NCBI GenBank assembly: GCA_016887485.1
Contig: CP069394.1
Span: 682,001 to 746,000, forward strand
From: Chloroflexota bacterium
Lineage (GTDB): Bacteria; Chloroflexota; Anaerolineae; Anaerolineales; Anaerolineaceae
DNA length: 64,000 nucleotides
Reading direction: 5' to 3'
This document shows, in pieces, positions 34,680 through 43,271 of this stretch. The translations under genes and the position numbers were made by a program. Below the pieces are notes generated by a model. The model had not been told where the DNA came from, did not search any database, and worked only from the letters and a program-made list of their open reading frames with translations. Position 1 is the first letter of the stretch; each line of letters opens with the position of its first letter.

Positions 34680-35954
34680 TCAATTTCTAGATGACATACC
34701 ATGTAATAATGTTGCAATTTCTATTCCGGATTGCGGGAGGATCTCCACTGTGCAACCAGCAGCCCTGAGGGCGGCGATCTTAGCATCAGGGAAGATCACG
34801 GGATCAGGGAATACCGAGACCTTTTTGGCTAATTTGGCTTCTTCAAGTGAGAAACCGATTGTGGGATTGCACTGTTTGATAATGGGGCGGACCTTTTTCA
34901 GGACCACATCCGACACACCGGTCTCATGAGTGGGGAGCAGGAGATAATGAGTGATAGGTTTACCTTTGAACGTGGATTTACCTTCAGCCACTGAGGCATT
35001 CCAATCATTGATACCAAAAATGCTTTTTAGCGAGGCTACAGACAGGTTTCCACCGAGGAGCATCGAGAGTGTGTCCAAATCAAAGGTGCAAGCTAGGATG
35101 GAGCCATTTAGAGTGGGGAGACTGTAATCTGCCTCTGATTCCGCACCATGACAGGCTTCCACGATTAATTGGAGCCTCTCAAGAGAGGTGTCTGCGCCTG
35201 CCAGGCTCAGCTCCACAGCAGGATTGCCAGCGTCCATAATCAGGACGGTGGGACGTTTTCCGGTCGTGCGCTCAACAATGGCTTGCAGCCATTCATAATT
35301 ATTGAAACCTAACTGGTCTTCCTGGCCCTCAGGGGTTGCATAAGGTTGCGTTGAGGGCCAATTTTCAGGTCCACCTTCGCCCCAGGTCAGTGATCGGTTG
35401 AAGGTATAGCCAAAGCTTGCCAGGCATAATTTCTCCAAAAGGGCATCCATTTGGCGACGTTTTAGGCCACGAATAGCCATTTCAAGAAAGGCAGTATCCC
35501 AGTAGTCGCCGCCGGGTTGGAGAGGTGGGAAGACGGGGATGAGTCCTAGTTTTTCAATGTAATCAGCCAGGGGGATAAAGCGATCGAGGAAGTGATCCAC
35601 CAGGTTGTCATTCCGCCAACCGGAATTGGTCCAGCCGGACTTGCAATTGGGCTGGGAGCCCAAAATGACATACTTCACGCCCCATTTGGCATAAGTATCC
35701 AGAAGGATGGCGACATCATTGAACTTCCTGGCAAGGGGAAGCTCTTCGGTGAAATGAATAATGATTTCCTGGTCGTTGATATAGGCCGTTTGAAAAACAT
35801 CTTCCGGAATGGCTCTGTCGAAACTTGCTTCAATGATCAATTGTTTGCCACCGAGTTCCTTTAGAATGGGGAACCAGGTATCAATACGGTTCTTGATGAG
35901 GAATTCAGGGGCCGAAAAATAGGAGAAGCCCAGGATTTGCTGATGGTTGGCCAT
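34680..35954 (-). CDS. Uncharacterised TIM-barrel-like protein upstream of ftsZ
   Basis: 424 aa, no signal peptide or membrane helix. The strand/helix rhythm with WGVKYVILGSQPNCKSGWTNS, LGLIPVFPPLQPGGDYWDT and LTWGEGGPENWPST resembles glycoside-hydrolase-like TIM barrels, but I cannot place catalytic acids or a family. The C-terminal part (about 290-420) has repeated Rossmann-like segments. AAGGA precedes the ATG. It begins the operon with ftsZ (gap of seven bases), which is odd for a hydrolase. Confidence 0.55.
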   Translation of the reverse strand: MANHQQILGFSYFSAPEFLIKNRIDTWFPILKELGGKQLIIEASFDRAIPEDVFQTAYINDQEIIIHFTEELPLARKFNDVAILLDTYAKWGVKYVILGSQPNCKSGWTNSGWRNDNLVDHFLDRFIPLADYIEKLGLIPVFPPLQPGGDYWDTAFLEMAIRGLKRRQMDALLEKLCLASFGYTFNRSLTWGEGGPENWPSTQPYATPEGQEDQLGFNNYEWLQAIVERTTGKRPTVLIMDAGNPAVELSLAGADTSLERLQLIVEACHGAESEADYSLPTLNGSILACTFDLDTLSMLLGGNLSVASLKSIFGINDWNASVAEGKSTFKGKPITHYLLLPTHETGVSDVVLKKVRPIIKQCNPTIGFSLEEAKLAKKVSVFPDPVIFPDAKIAALRAAGCTVEILPQSGIEIATLLHGMSSRN

Positions 35955-36029
35955 AATTTTTCCTTAAATCAAATCAGATATACTTGCAGATCATATTGCA
36001 AGGGTCGTGCCAACTTAATATCCAAATCC

Positions 36030-36038
36030 TGCTATAAT
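36030..36038 (+). promoter_or_regulatory. Extended -10 box abutting the epimerase-like gene
   Basis: TGCTATAAT at 36030-36038 is a perfect extended -10 element. ATG 36048 follows after nine bases (TTTGCTGTT), and no ribosome-binding site is seen, which points to a leaderless or nearly leaderless mRNA for the epimerase-GH57 pair. Confidence 0.55.
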
Positions 36039-36047
36039 TTTGCTGTT

Positions 36048-37013
36048 ATGATACTCATCTCCGGTGGAACCGGGTTTATCGGTAATATTCTGATCAGGCA
36101 CCTTTCAGATAACGGCTATCCAATTAAACTCCTGATTCGTCCTTCAGATCACTCACCAAACCTACCCAAGGGCTTGCCCGTGGAGGTGACGGTGGCGAGT
36201 CTGCAGGATGAGAGGGGGCTTCGAGCAGCTATGAAAGGCGTTGATATTGTCTACCACCTCGCCAGCGCTGAATCGCATGGTCGTCTGGCCCGGCTGGATG
36301 ATGTTGATATCAAAGGCACCCTGGCGATTACCCGGGCTGCCAAACAGGCAAAGGTGGACCGTCTCATTTATCTCAGTCACCTCGGCGCTGATCGGGCGTC
36401 AGCATTTCCCTTATTAAAAGCAAAAGGGATTGCGGAACATTTTATCCGTCAATCCGGCACACCCTATACCATTTTCCGTTCTGCTGTTGCATACGGTGAA
36501 GGCGATCATTTCACCAATAACCTGGCGGCGTTACTGAAACGTTCGCCAGGCGTTGCCCTTTTGCCGGGCGGTGGGCTAACACAACTTCAGCCAATCTGGG
36601 TGGAAGATCTGGCAACTGTGCTCTCATGGACGCTTGACATGGAGGGTACGATTGATGAGACCATTGAGATTGGCGGCCCGGAGTATCTGACTTTTCTTGA
36701 AATCTGTAAATTGGTCTCTGCGGCAATTGGCATTAAACGTTATTATTTATCAACATCGCAGGTTGTCCTAAATATTGTTACTGAATCACTGGAGATTTTA
36801 GCGCCTGCTTTTCCAACCTCAGTATTTTGGTTGGATTATCTGGCAGCAAACCGAACAAGCAGTCTTGACACTTTACCAACCCGTTTTGACTTATTACCTG
36901 CAAAGATGAGCCAGCGGTTAGGATACCTGAAAGGGAAGGATTTCCGTCCGAGAGCATTCAAAAAGTGGCATCCTTACCCAAAAATTTCTCAACGAAAGAA
37001 GACATCAAATTAA
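36048..37013 (+). CDS. NAD(P)-dependent epimerase / NmrA-like oxidoreductase
   Basis: 321 aa, atypical SDR. The cofactor loop GGTGFIG is at residues 6-12 and the sequence runs like the complex-I intermediate-associated / NmrA branch (IYLSHLGADRASAFPLLKAKGIAEHFIRQS, with PYTIFRS and FTNNLAALLKRSP). The canonical YxxxK is not clear; the Lys of LLKAKGIAE may be the equivalent. Members act on sugar nucleotides, lipids or serve as assembly factors. The ATG 36048 is preferred to upstream in-frame starts because the homologous part begins MILISGGTGF. Its stop overlaps the GH57 ATG by one base (TAATG). Confidence 0.72.
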   Translation: MILISGGTGFIGNILIRHLSDNGYPIKLLIRPSDHSPNLPKGLPVEVTVASLQDERGLRAAMKGVDIVYHLASAESHGRLARLDDVDIKGTLAITRAAKQAKVDRLIYLSHLGADRASAFPLLKAKGIAEHFIRQSGTPYTIFRSAVAYGEGDHFTNNLAALLKRSPGVALLPGGGLTQLQPIWVEDLATVLSWTLDMEGTIDETIEIGGPEYLTFLEICKLVSAAIGIKRYYLSTSQVVLNIVTESLEILAPAFPTSVFWLDYLAANRTSSLDTLPTRFDLLPAKMSQRLGYLKGKDFRPRAFKKWHPYPKISQRKKTSN

Positions 37014-38467
37014 TGGGATTAAAAGCTGTTACTGTCCACGCTCATTTTTACCAACCCCCAAGAGAAGACCCCTTATCCGGATTGATTCCCGATGAGACCG
37101 GCGCCGAACCCTTTCGAAATTGGAATGAGCGGATCCTCTCTGAATGCTATAAACCCAATGCGGAACTGGGGAATTATGCAAAGTTAAGTTTCAATTTTGG
37201 CCCGACCATTCTTAACTGGATGGAAGGTTATGATCCAGGGACTTATTTTGCGATTATTGAGCAGGAACGGGATAACTTCCTGAAATATGGTGTCGGCAAT
37301 GGCATGGCCCAGGCCTATAATCATACGATTTTGCCGCTGGCTAAAACAAGGGATAAAACGACCCAAATCAAATGGGGCATAGCTGATTTTACCCACCGTT
37401 TTGGTCATCAGCCGATGGGCATGTGGCTGCCTGAGACGGCTGTGGATATGGAAACTTTGACCATTTTGGCCGACAATGGCATCCAATACACCATTTTAGC
37501 CCCCTGGCAGGTCAAAGGTTTGAGCAACCCATTCACGAATGATTGTTATTATGTGCAATTGCCGGGAAATCTTGAACCAATGATTGTCTTTTTATATGAC
37601 CAAGGTCTTAGTACCTCGGTCAGTTTTATGAATGAAGCCACTCGCAACGCTGATTACTTCGTTGACCACTGGATCAATCCCACATTTTCAAATGTCAATC
37701 TGGATGGCGATCGCATGCTCCTGATCGCTTCAGATGGGGAGCTCTATGGCCATCATAAGACCTTCCGCGAGAAATTCCTGGCGCATATGCTCAACGGTGC
37801 CCTACACAGCCGTGAATATGAGATCACTTATCCCGGATTATGGCTGCAGACGCATAAACCAACACAGACAGTTGAGTTGATTGAGAATACATCCTGGAGC
37901 TGCCATCATGGGGTGGAACGCTGGCGCACCGAGTGTGGCTGCACCCCTGGTGCAACCTGGAAAGCCCCGCTGCGCCTCGGTATGGAAAAGCTGGCGGATG
38001 AGATCGACCAGGCCTATGCGGATTTTCTGACTCCTTTGACAAAACATGTCTGGGATTTGCGTGATGAATACATCAAGGTGCTTTTAGGGGAGATCAGTCT
38101 GAGCGAATTGTTCCTTAAATATATACCGGAAACGCTGGCACCTGAAACCGCAGCGAAAGTTGGGATGCTCCTGGCTGCCCAATATGAACGCCAAAGGATG
38201 TTCACCTCCTGCGGCTGGTTCTTTGAGCATTTCCACCGCATTGAACCGCAGAACAACATCGCCTATGCGGCCCAGGCAGTTTGGTTGACTAAAAAAGCCA
38301 CCGGTATCAATCTGAAGACTACTGCGATGGATGCCTTCAAGCAAGTAAAAGATGTGCGGACCGGATTGCGCGGAGATACCGTCTTCGCGGAACGCTATAA
38401 CCGATCCAAGGATTTTTCAGAGAGCGCTGTCTCCTATTTCAACCCTTCCAGCAGCTTTTCCACCTGA
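37013..38467 (+). CDS. Glycoside hydrolase family 57 protein
   Basis: 484 aa. The N-terminal HAHFYQPPRED matches conserved region 1, GMWLPETAVD region 3 (nucleophile Glu), and ASDGELYGHH region 4 (acid/base Asp) of GH57. Its C-terminal helical half agrees with the DUF3536 type that often accompanies such proteins. GH57 enzymes act on alpha-glucans as amylopullulanases, 4-alpha-glucanotransferases or branching enzymes. There is no signal peptide, so intracellular glycogen or maltodextrin is the probable substrate. It overlaps the epimerase by one base and the convergent GH13 gene by 34 bases. Confidence 0.85.
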   Translation: MGLKAVTVHAHFYQPPREDPLSGLIPDETGAEPFRNWNERILSECYKPNAELGNYAKLSFNFGPTILNWMEGYDPGTYFAIIEQERDNFLKYGVGNGMAQAYNHTILPLAKTRDKTTQIKWGIADFTHRFGHQPMGMWLPETAVDMETLTILADNGIQYTILAPWQVKGLSNPFTNDCYYVQLPGNLEPMIVFLYDQGLSTSVSFMNEATRNADYFVDHWINPTFSNVNLDGDRMLLIASDGELYGHHKTFREKFLAHMLNGALHSREYEITYPGLWLQTHKPTQTVELIENTSWSCHHGVERWRTECGCTPGATWKAPLRLGMEKLADEIDQAYADFLTPLTKHVWDLRDEYIKVLLGEISLSELFLKYIPETLAPETAAKVGMLLAAQYERQRMFTSCGWFFEHFHRIEPQNNIAYAAQAVWLTKKATGINLKTTAMDAFKQVKDVRTGLRGDTVFAERYNRSKDFSESAVSYFNPSSSFST

Positions 38468-41400
38468 TAATCGGAGTCTTTTTCGGCTTCCAGGATCGTC
38501 TGCACTAAGGTGTAGGCGGTAAAGAGATTCTCAACGGCTTCCGTTAGGCTCAGATCAGGTTTTGAGACCTGATCGATCAATCCGATGGTCATCATCCACC
38601 ACATCATCGATTCAAAAGCTTCCTTGTTAAACCACAGGACGTCCCGATGCCGATTGACACCCAGGAAGGAACGGACCTCCTGGCTGCCCAGCCATTTTTC
38701 CATCAAACCGGCGGCTGTTTCACCTTCGAGATGCGTTGTCCATTCCTGCTGACTGACCAGTAATTTGAGAATGGAGACGGCACTGTGCGCCTGACCGGCA
38801 TCGAAGCCCATCTCCTGCAGGGTCTGATCGACATGGCGAGCGAGCCCCCATTCGTCCAGCCAGCTGCGGCTGATCTCAGTGTATGAGCCTTCGGGGGTGA
38901 TGATCCGACCTAACAGCCTCAAATCATTCCACACCACTAAAACAGTCCAGATGAATGAATAATCCACGAGGTTATTTTGCACATATTCAACAATTTCGGA
39001 ATATTGTTTTGACCCCGGGAAGGGATAGCGGGTCTCGAAAATGCGTAATTTGAGGATGCTTTCCAGTCCGGCCTGCATTTCCTGAATGATGGCTTCGGTG
39101 TTTTGTTGTCCGTTGACAAAGCCGTTGACCGACTGAATGAGGTAACGGAATTTCTCAGACTGCACGTGCAGGACTTCGGGGTTGAGTTTGATTGTGGGAT
39201 CGGTCACCCTGGCAGTGAAGATATCATGCAGGTTTTGAGCGTTGATCAGCTCCCGGATGGGATTGAGCACCGGAGCGAGCATTAATTCCCGGATGGCTTC
39301 ATTGATACTGGGTACACCCCGGCCATTGAGGTAATTGGTAAGCTGGCGATATTGCCCTTCACCATTGTCCTCAACCTCATGGAAATCAATCAGCACCTGA
39401 TAAGCATAGGCATCGAGCTCAAAATAGAGGCCTTTATCACGAATTTCTTCTGTGGAGCGGATGTATTCCAGTCCGGAATGGATATCCCTGAAGATCACAA
39501 ACCGGTTAGGCGCCGCGTTGATTCTCAAGCCCTCAGCCAGCGGTTTGGATTCGATCTGATCGTTTCCCTTGTTCAGGTAACCCGCGGACCATTTGACCCA
39601 TCCCCGAGTGCTGCCAAAGTGGTTATGGTAAACGACCAGCCCTCTCTGTCCGCCTGTGCCGTTGGAATAGGCAAAGACATTCTCGTCTACACGGCCTTCA
39701 CCGGAATAGAAGTCATAGAGCAGGAAGTTTTCCACCCCAGCAAAAATCATCCGATGTCGGAGGATTGGGAAGATGTCGTGTTCATGGCGTTGGATCAGGT
39801 AATTATCCGGATCTTCTTCCCAATAGGGCCGGTAATATTCCATGCCATATTTTTCCGAATAACCTTCAATCTGCCCATGCCCAAACATAGGGAGGCCGGG
39901 CATCGTTGCCATTAAGGTGCAGATGCCAAAATACTTGTCACCTTTACCAAACTGCTCAACCGCGGTCTTTTCATCGGGATTATTCATGAAATTGACATAG
40001 CGCTTGAGGATTTGGGGGTCAAACTCAAGTGTATTTTTGATCAGCTGACGATATTTAGCATTTTCCTCGTTTCGCAGCATGTTCATAAAAGCGCTGTTAT
40101 AGACCCGATGCATCCCCAGAGTCCGGACAAAGTAGCCTTCCATTAACCAGAACGCCTCAGCCAACAGCAAGGTATCAGGGACTTCGCTTGCCACCCGTTC
40201 AACGACTTCCCGCCAGAATTCCACTGGGAACACTTCGTCAAATTGCGCTTTGGTCATGCTGTGGTCTGACCGGCTGGGAATGGCGCCGCCCGTTCCCGGG
40301 GAGGGGAACCAGAGGCGCTGGTAATGCTTCTTGGCCAGGGTCATGGCGGCATCAAAACGGATGATGGGGAACTTACGGGCCACATGCAGAATGGTTTGGA
40401 TAACGGCTTCCCGGACATCCTCCCGTAGGTAGTTCAATTGGGCAGTGTCATTCCAGGGCATGCTGGTGCCATCGTTACCGTGGAAGATGTAACGGGTATC
40501 CCCGCTCCAACGGTCCACACGCTTGAAGACGACGGCAGCGTCGGTGCGGTCATAATAATGGTCTTCAATATAAATGCCAACATGGTCATCCGGGCTGAGG
40601 TCTTGGCCGTTGAAGCTGTAGGATGGGAAGGGGCTGTAGGGTAAGGACAGGAACCAATCCGGGTGCTGGAGCACCCAGTCTGAATCGATGCCCATATGGT
40701 TGGGCACCATATCACTCGCCAGCCGAATGCCTCGCTGCCAGGCGCGTTCCCGCAGGCGCTGATAGGCTTCATCACCACCCAGAGCGTCGGCAATGGCGTA
40801 GTTACGGAGGGAGTAGGCTGAGGCGACTGCTTCCGGATTACCGCAAAGCTGCTTGATCTCACGGGAGGCTTCACTGCGCTCCCACAGGCCGATCAGCCAG
40901 AGCCCATTGAACCCCCAACTGGCCAGCTTATCCAGTTCATCGTCGGGAATCTGGTCAAGCCGGGTGATTTCCCTATGATATTCTTCTGAGAGCTGGTAAA
41001 GCCAGACATAGGTATTCTTGGCGATCATCACCGTCCGTGGCATCCAGTCGCTATCGGGAGAGAAATTCTCTTCATCGATCATGGCTGACTGGTCATAGCT
41101 GGGCACCAGGGTGGGACCGGGACCGCTGAAAATGGCCTTTTCCTCTTCATGGATCAGGTCCAGCGAATTGAGCAGGCGATATAGGTAATCTCCCAGTAGG
41201 GAGCCCCAATGCTTGCGGATATATTCCAACTGACCAGAGAGTGAATTCGGCACGGCAACCGCAGGGGCACGCAGCATGGCGAGCAGGTCCTGCTGATCCG
41301 GTCCGAAATCGGGCTGGTCTTTGAAGAATAACTGCAGGCTTTCCATCACCTGCCGGTAGATGGTGGCCTGAGAGAGTTGGGTATCATCAAATAATTCTGA

Positions 41401-41886
41401 GAAGGAGGAGACCGCCGGATTCTGGTTGGTGACCCATAACATGATGATCTCTTCAAGGGTGATGAGCTTATGTGAGACACCTTCGGTCGTACCGGCGAGA
41501 TATTCTTCGACGGGTTGATCCTTTTTGTAGACAGCGCTGGGTGGGAATTCTTCCGTGAAACGGGTCAGCATCAGGTTGACCTGTTTTTCTCCCAATGTAT
41601 CCGTCAGATCATCCAGTGCATTCGTCAGAACCTTTGAATCAATCTGTTTCCGGTAGAGGGCAAAGACCATATGGAGGATTTCGTCAACCAGACCAATGGC
41701 ATTGATCTCACCTGCGCGAACAGCGCGTTCAGGGTAATTTGCGAGGTCACGTTTCTGATTGATCTTTTGCGTAAAAGTGCGCGCAGCCAGAAAATCTGCA
41801 AAAACCACATTTCCATCCGTGGCAAACAAGGTCTGATCAAAACCAAATTTTTCACGTGCCAGTCTGGAAACATGGAATTCATACAT
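38434..41886 (-). CDS. Giant GH13 alpha-amylase-family protein
   Basis: 1150 aa, roughly twice a normal amylase. About 290 N-terminal residues of unknown helical type precede the barrel. GH13 region I is DMVPNHMG, region II RFDAAM (nucleophile Asp), region III LLAEAFW (acid Glu), and region IV NNPDE in place of NHD. From about residue 800 a long helical C-terminal extension follows. No signal peptide is present, so it acts in the cytosol, perhaps on glycogen. Region IV lacks the canonical His before Asp. AGGAGG precedes the ATG. It runs tail to tail into the GH57 gene with a 34-base overlap. Confidence 0.85.
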   Translation of the reverse strand: MYEFHVSRLAREKFGFDQTLFATDGNVVFADFLAARTFTQKINQKRDLANYPERAVRAGEINAIGLVDEILHMVFALYRKQIDSKVLTNALDDLTDTLGEKQVNLMLTRFTEEFPPSAVYKKDQPVEEYLAGTTEGVSHKLITLEEIIMLWVTNQNPAVSSFSELFDDTQLSQATIYRQVMESLQLFFKDQPDFGPDQQDLLAMLRAPAVAVPNSLSGQLEYIRKHWGSLLGDYLYRLLNSLDLIHEEEKAIFSGPGPTLVPSYDQSAMIDEENFSPDSDWMPRTVMIAKNTYVWLYQLSEEYHREITRLDQIPDDELDKLASWGFNGLWLIGLWERSEASREIKQLCGNPEAVASAYSLRNYAIADALGGDEAYQRLRERAWQRGIRLASDMVPNHMGIDSDWVLQHPDWFLSLPYSPFPSYSFNGQDLSPDDHVGIYIEDHYYDRTDAAVVFKRVDRWSGDTRYIFHGNDGTSMPWNDTAQLNYLREDVREAVIQTILHVARKFPIIRFDAAMTLAKKHYQRLWFPSPGTGGAIPSRSDHSMTKAQFDEVFPVEFWREVVERVASEVPDTLLLAEAFWLMEGYFVRTLGMHRVYNSAFMNMLRNEENAKYRQLIKNTLEFDPQILKRYVNFMNNPDEKTAVEQFGKGDKYFGICTLMATMPGLPMFGHGQIEGYSEKYGMEYYRPYWEEDPDNYLIQRHEHDIFPILRHRMIFAGVENFLLYDFYSGEGRVDENVFAYSNGTGGQRGLVVYHNHFGSTRGWVKWSAGYLNKGNDQIESKPLAEGLRINAAPNRFVIFRDIHSGLEYIRSTEEIRDKGLYFELDAYAYQVLIDFHEVEDNGEGQYRQLTNYLNGRGVPSINEAIRELMLAPVLNPIRELINAQNLHDIFTARVTDPTIKLNPEVLHVQSEKFRYLIQSVNGFVNGQQNTEAIIQEMQAGLESILKLRIFETRYPFPGSKQYSEIVEYVQNNLVDYSFIWTVLVVWNDLRLLGRIITPEGSYTEISRSWLDEWGLARHVDQTLQEMGFDAGQAHSAVSILKLLVSQQEWTTHLEGETAAGLMEKWLGSQEVRSFLGVNRHRDVLWFNKEAFESMMWWMMTIGLIDQVSKPDLSLTEAVENLFTAYTLVQTILEAEKDSDYQVEKLLEGLK

Positions 41887-41952
41887 AAGTTGTTCCTCCT
41901 TGAAGAATATGGATACCGTGAATTATACACTTGGAAGTACCCTAAAAAAAAG

Positions 41953-41972
41953 ACCACCTCTGCTGAGGTGGT
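41953..41972 (-). terminator. Hairpin terminator after the thiolase gene
   Basis: ACCACCTC at 41953-41960 pairs with GAGGTGGT at 41965-41972 around TGCT. On the minus strand it is followed by a run of seven T (complement of 41944-41950), ten bases beyond the thiolase stop, separating it from the GH13 gene. Confidence 0.85.
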
Positions 41973-41981
41973 TTTTGTGGT

Positions 41982-43136
41982 CTAATTCTCCCTTTTCAGG
42001 ATATGGGTCACAATATTGGAACCGCTGCCGCCGATATTCTGGGCCATGCCGAATTCAGGATCGGGCACCTGCGTGCTGATGGCCTGACCGCGCAGCTGTT
42101 GGACCACTTCGACGATCTGATACATCCCGGTCGCGCCCACCGGATGCCCTCGGGCCTTGAGACCACCGCGGGTGGCAACGGGGATTTTGCCGTTCACTTT
42201 TATTTCGCCTTCCTTTGCCAAGACTGGCCCCTTGCCGGATTCAGCAAAGCCATTGGCCTCCAGTGAGAGGGCGGCCATGATGGTGAAAGCGTCGTGATAT
42301 TCAAAGACATCAATATCCTCAGGTTTGATCCCAGCCTGGGCATAGGCCGCTTTGGAGGATCTCTCTGCTGCGGAAAGCCAGAGGGGTTGGGCACGGTCAT
42401 GGACTGAAATGCTGTCCGTGGCTGCTGAGGAACCTGCAATCACGATTCGAGGCATGTTGGGCGCCAGCATTTCGACTGGCACCAGGATGGCGGCTGCCGC
42501 GCCATCCCCAATGGGGGAGGCGTCCATCAGGTTAATGGGATCGCAGATCATGGTTGACTTGATGAATTGTTCTTCGGTGATCGGCTTTTGGAATCGGGCA
42601 TATGGGTTATGAGCAGCGTTGGCATGTGCGTTGATCGCGAATTCCGCAAAATCAATTCCCTGCCAGCCATATTCATGCATGTAACGCTTCATAATCAGCG
42701 CGTTGAGGGCTACAAACGAGAGCCCGTGGTCCACTTCCCAATCCGCATCGGCCGCGGTTGCCAGTGCACCGGTTATCTCATTGCTGGGTGAATCCGTCAT
42801 TTTTTCCACGCCGACGGCCAGCGTAATATCCGATTGTCCTGAGGCAACGGCCAGGTAGGCCATTCGGAAAGCGGCGCTGCCGGAGCTACAGGCTGATTCG
42901 ATCTTGACCGCATCTGTAAATCGCTGACCGATCCAATCCGCGACCATTGACCCCAGCTGACCTTGTTGGTTGGCAACCCCAGACATCATGTTGCCGACAT
43001 AGATGCTTTCGATCTGAGCGACTTGAGCTTCCGCCTTGGCTTCCAGGGCAGCTTCGCCGGCCAGTTCGCGTAATGATTTATCCCAATGTTCATCGACCCT
43101 GGTTTGGCCGATGCCAATTACCGCAACATCTCGCAT
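41982..43136 (-). CDS. SCP2-type thiolase family protein
   Basis: 384 aa. Active-site Cys in ESACSSGSAAFRMA (about residue 85), the HDAFT motif (YHDAFTIMA) near 285, and the C-terminal GGLKARGHPVGATG His. This subgroup (PRK06064-like) is common in archaea and Chloroflexota and usually pairs with a DUF35 zinc/OB-fold protein and HMG-CoA synthase; neither is adjacent here. It may make acetoacetyl-CoA or cleave 3-ketoacyl-CoA. ATG 43136 with AAGGA upstream is preferred to the earlier ATG at 43154. Confidence 0.88.
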   Translation of the reverse strand: MRDVAVIGIGQTRVDEHWDKSLRELAGEAALEAKAEAQVAQIESIYVGNMMSGVANQQGQLGSMVADWIGQRFTDAVKIESACSSGSAAFRMAYLAVASGQSDITLAVGVEKMTDSPSNEITGALATAADADWEVDHGLSFVALNALIMKRYMHEYGWQGIDFAEFAINAHANAAHNPYARFQKPITEEQFIKSTMICDPINLMDASPIGDGAAAAILVPVEMLAPNMPRIVIAGSSAATDSISVHDRAQPLWLSAAERSSKAAYAQAGIKPEDIDVFEYHDAFTIMAALSLEANGFAESGKGPVLAKEGEIKVNGKIPVATRGGLKARGHPVGATGMYQIVEVVQQLRGQAISTQVPDPEFGMAQNIGGSGSNIVTHILKREN

Positions 43137-43201
43137 GGATGAGTGTCCTTTCATTTCAATTCATTCTGATTATATCGGACAACGCTATCAAGACCTATCA
43201 A

Positions 43202-43229
43202 TTCACCCGGAATCGGCGTAAAGTATAAT
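43202..43229 (+). promoter_or_regulatory. Promoter-like sequence of the CapA-like lipoprotein gene
   Basis: TTCACC at 43202-43207 and a perfect TATAAT at 43224-43229 are separated by 16 bases, 43 bases before the GTG start. The -35 matches four of six positions. Confidence 0.4.
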
Positions 43230-43271
43230 TATTGGGTGCTTTTCAACGTTAATGAGAATGGGAGATTATTT

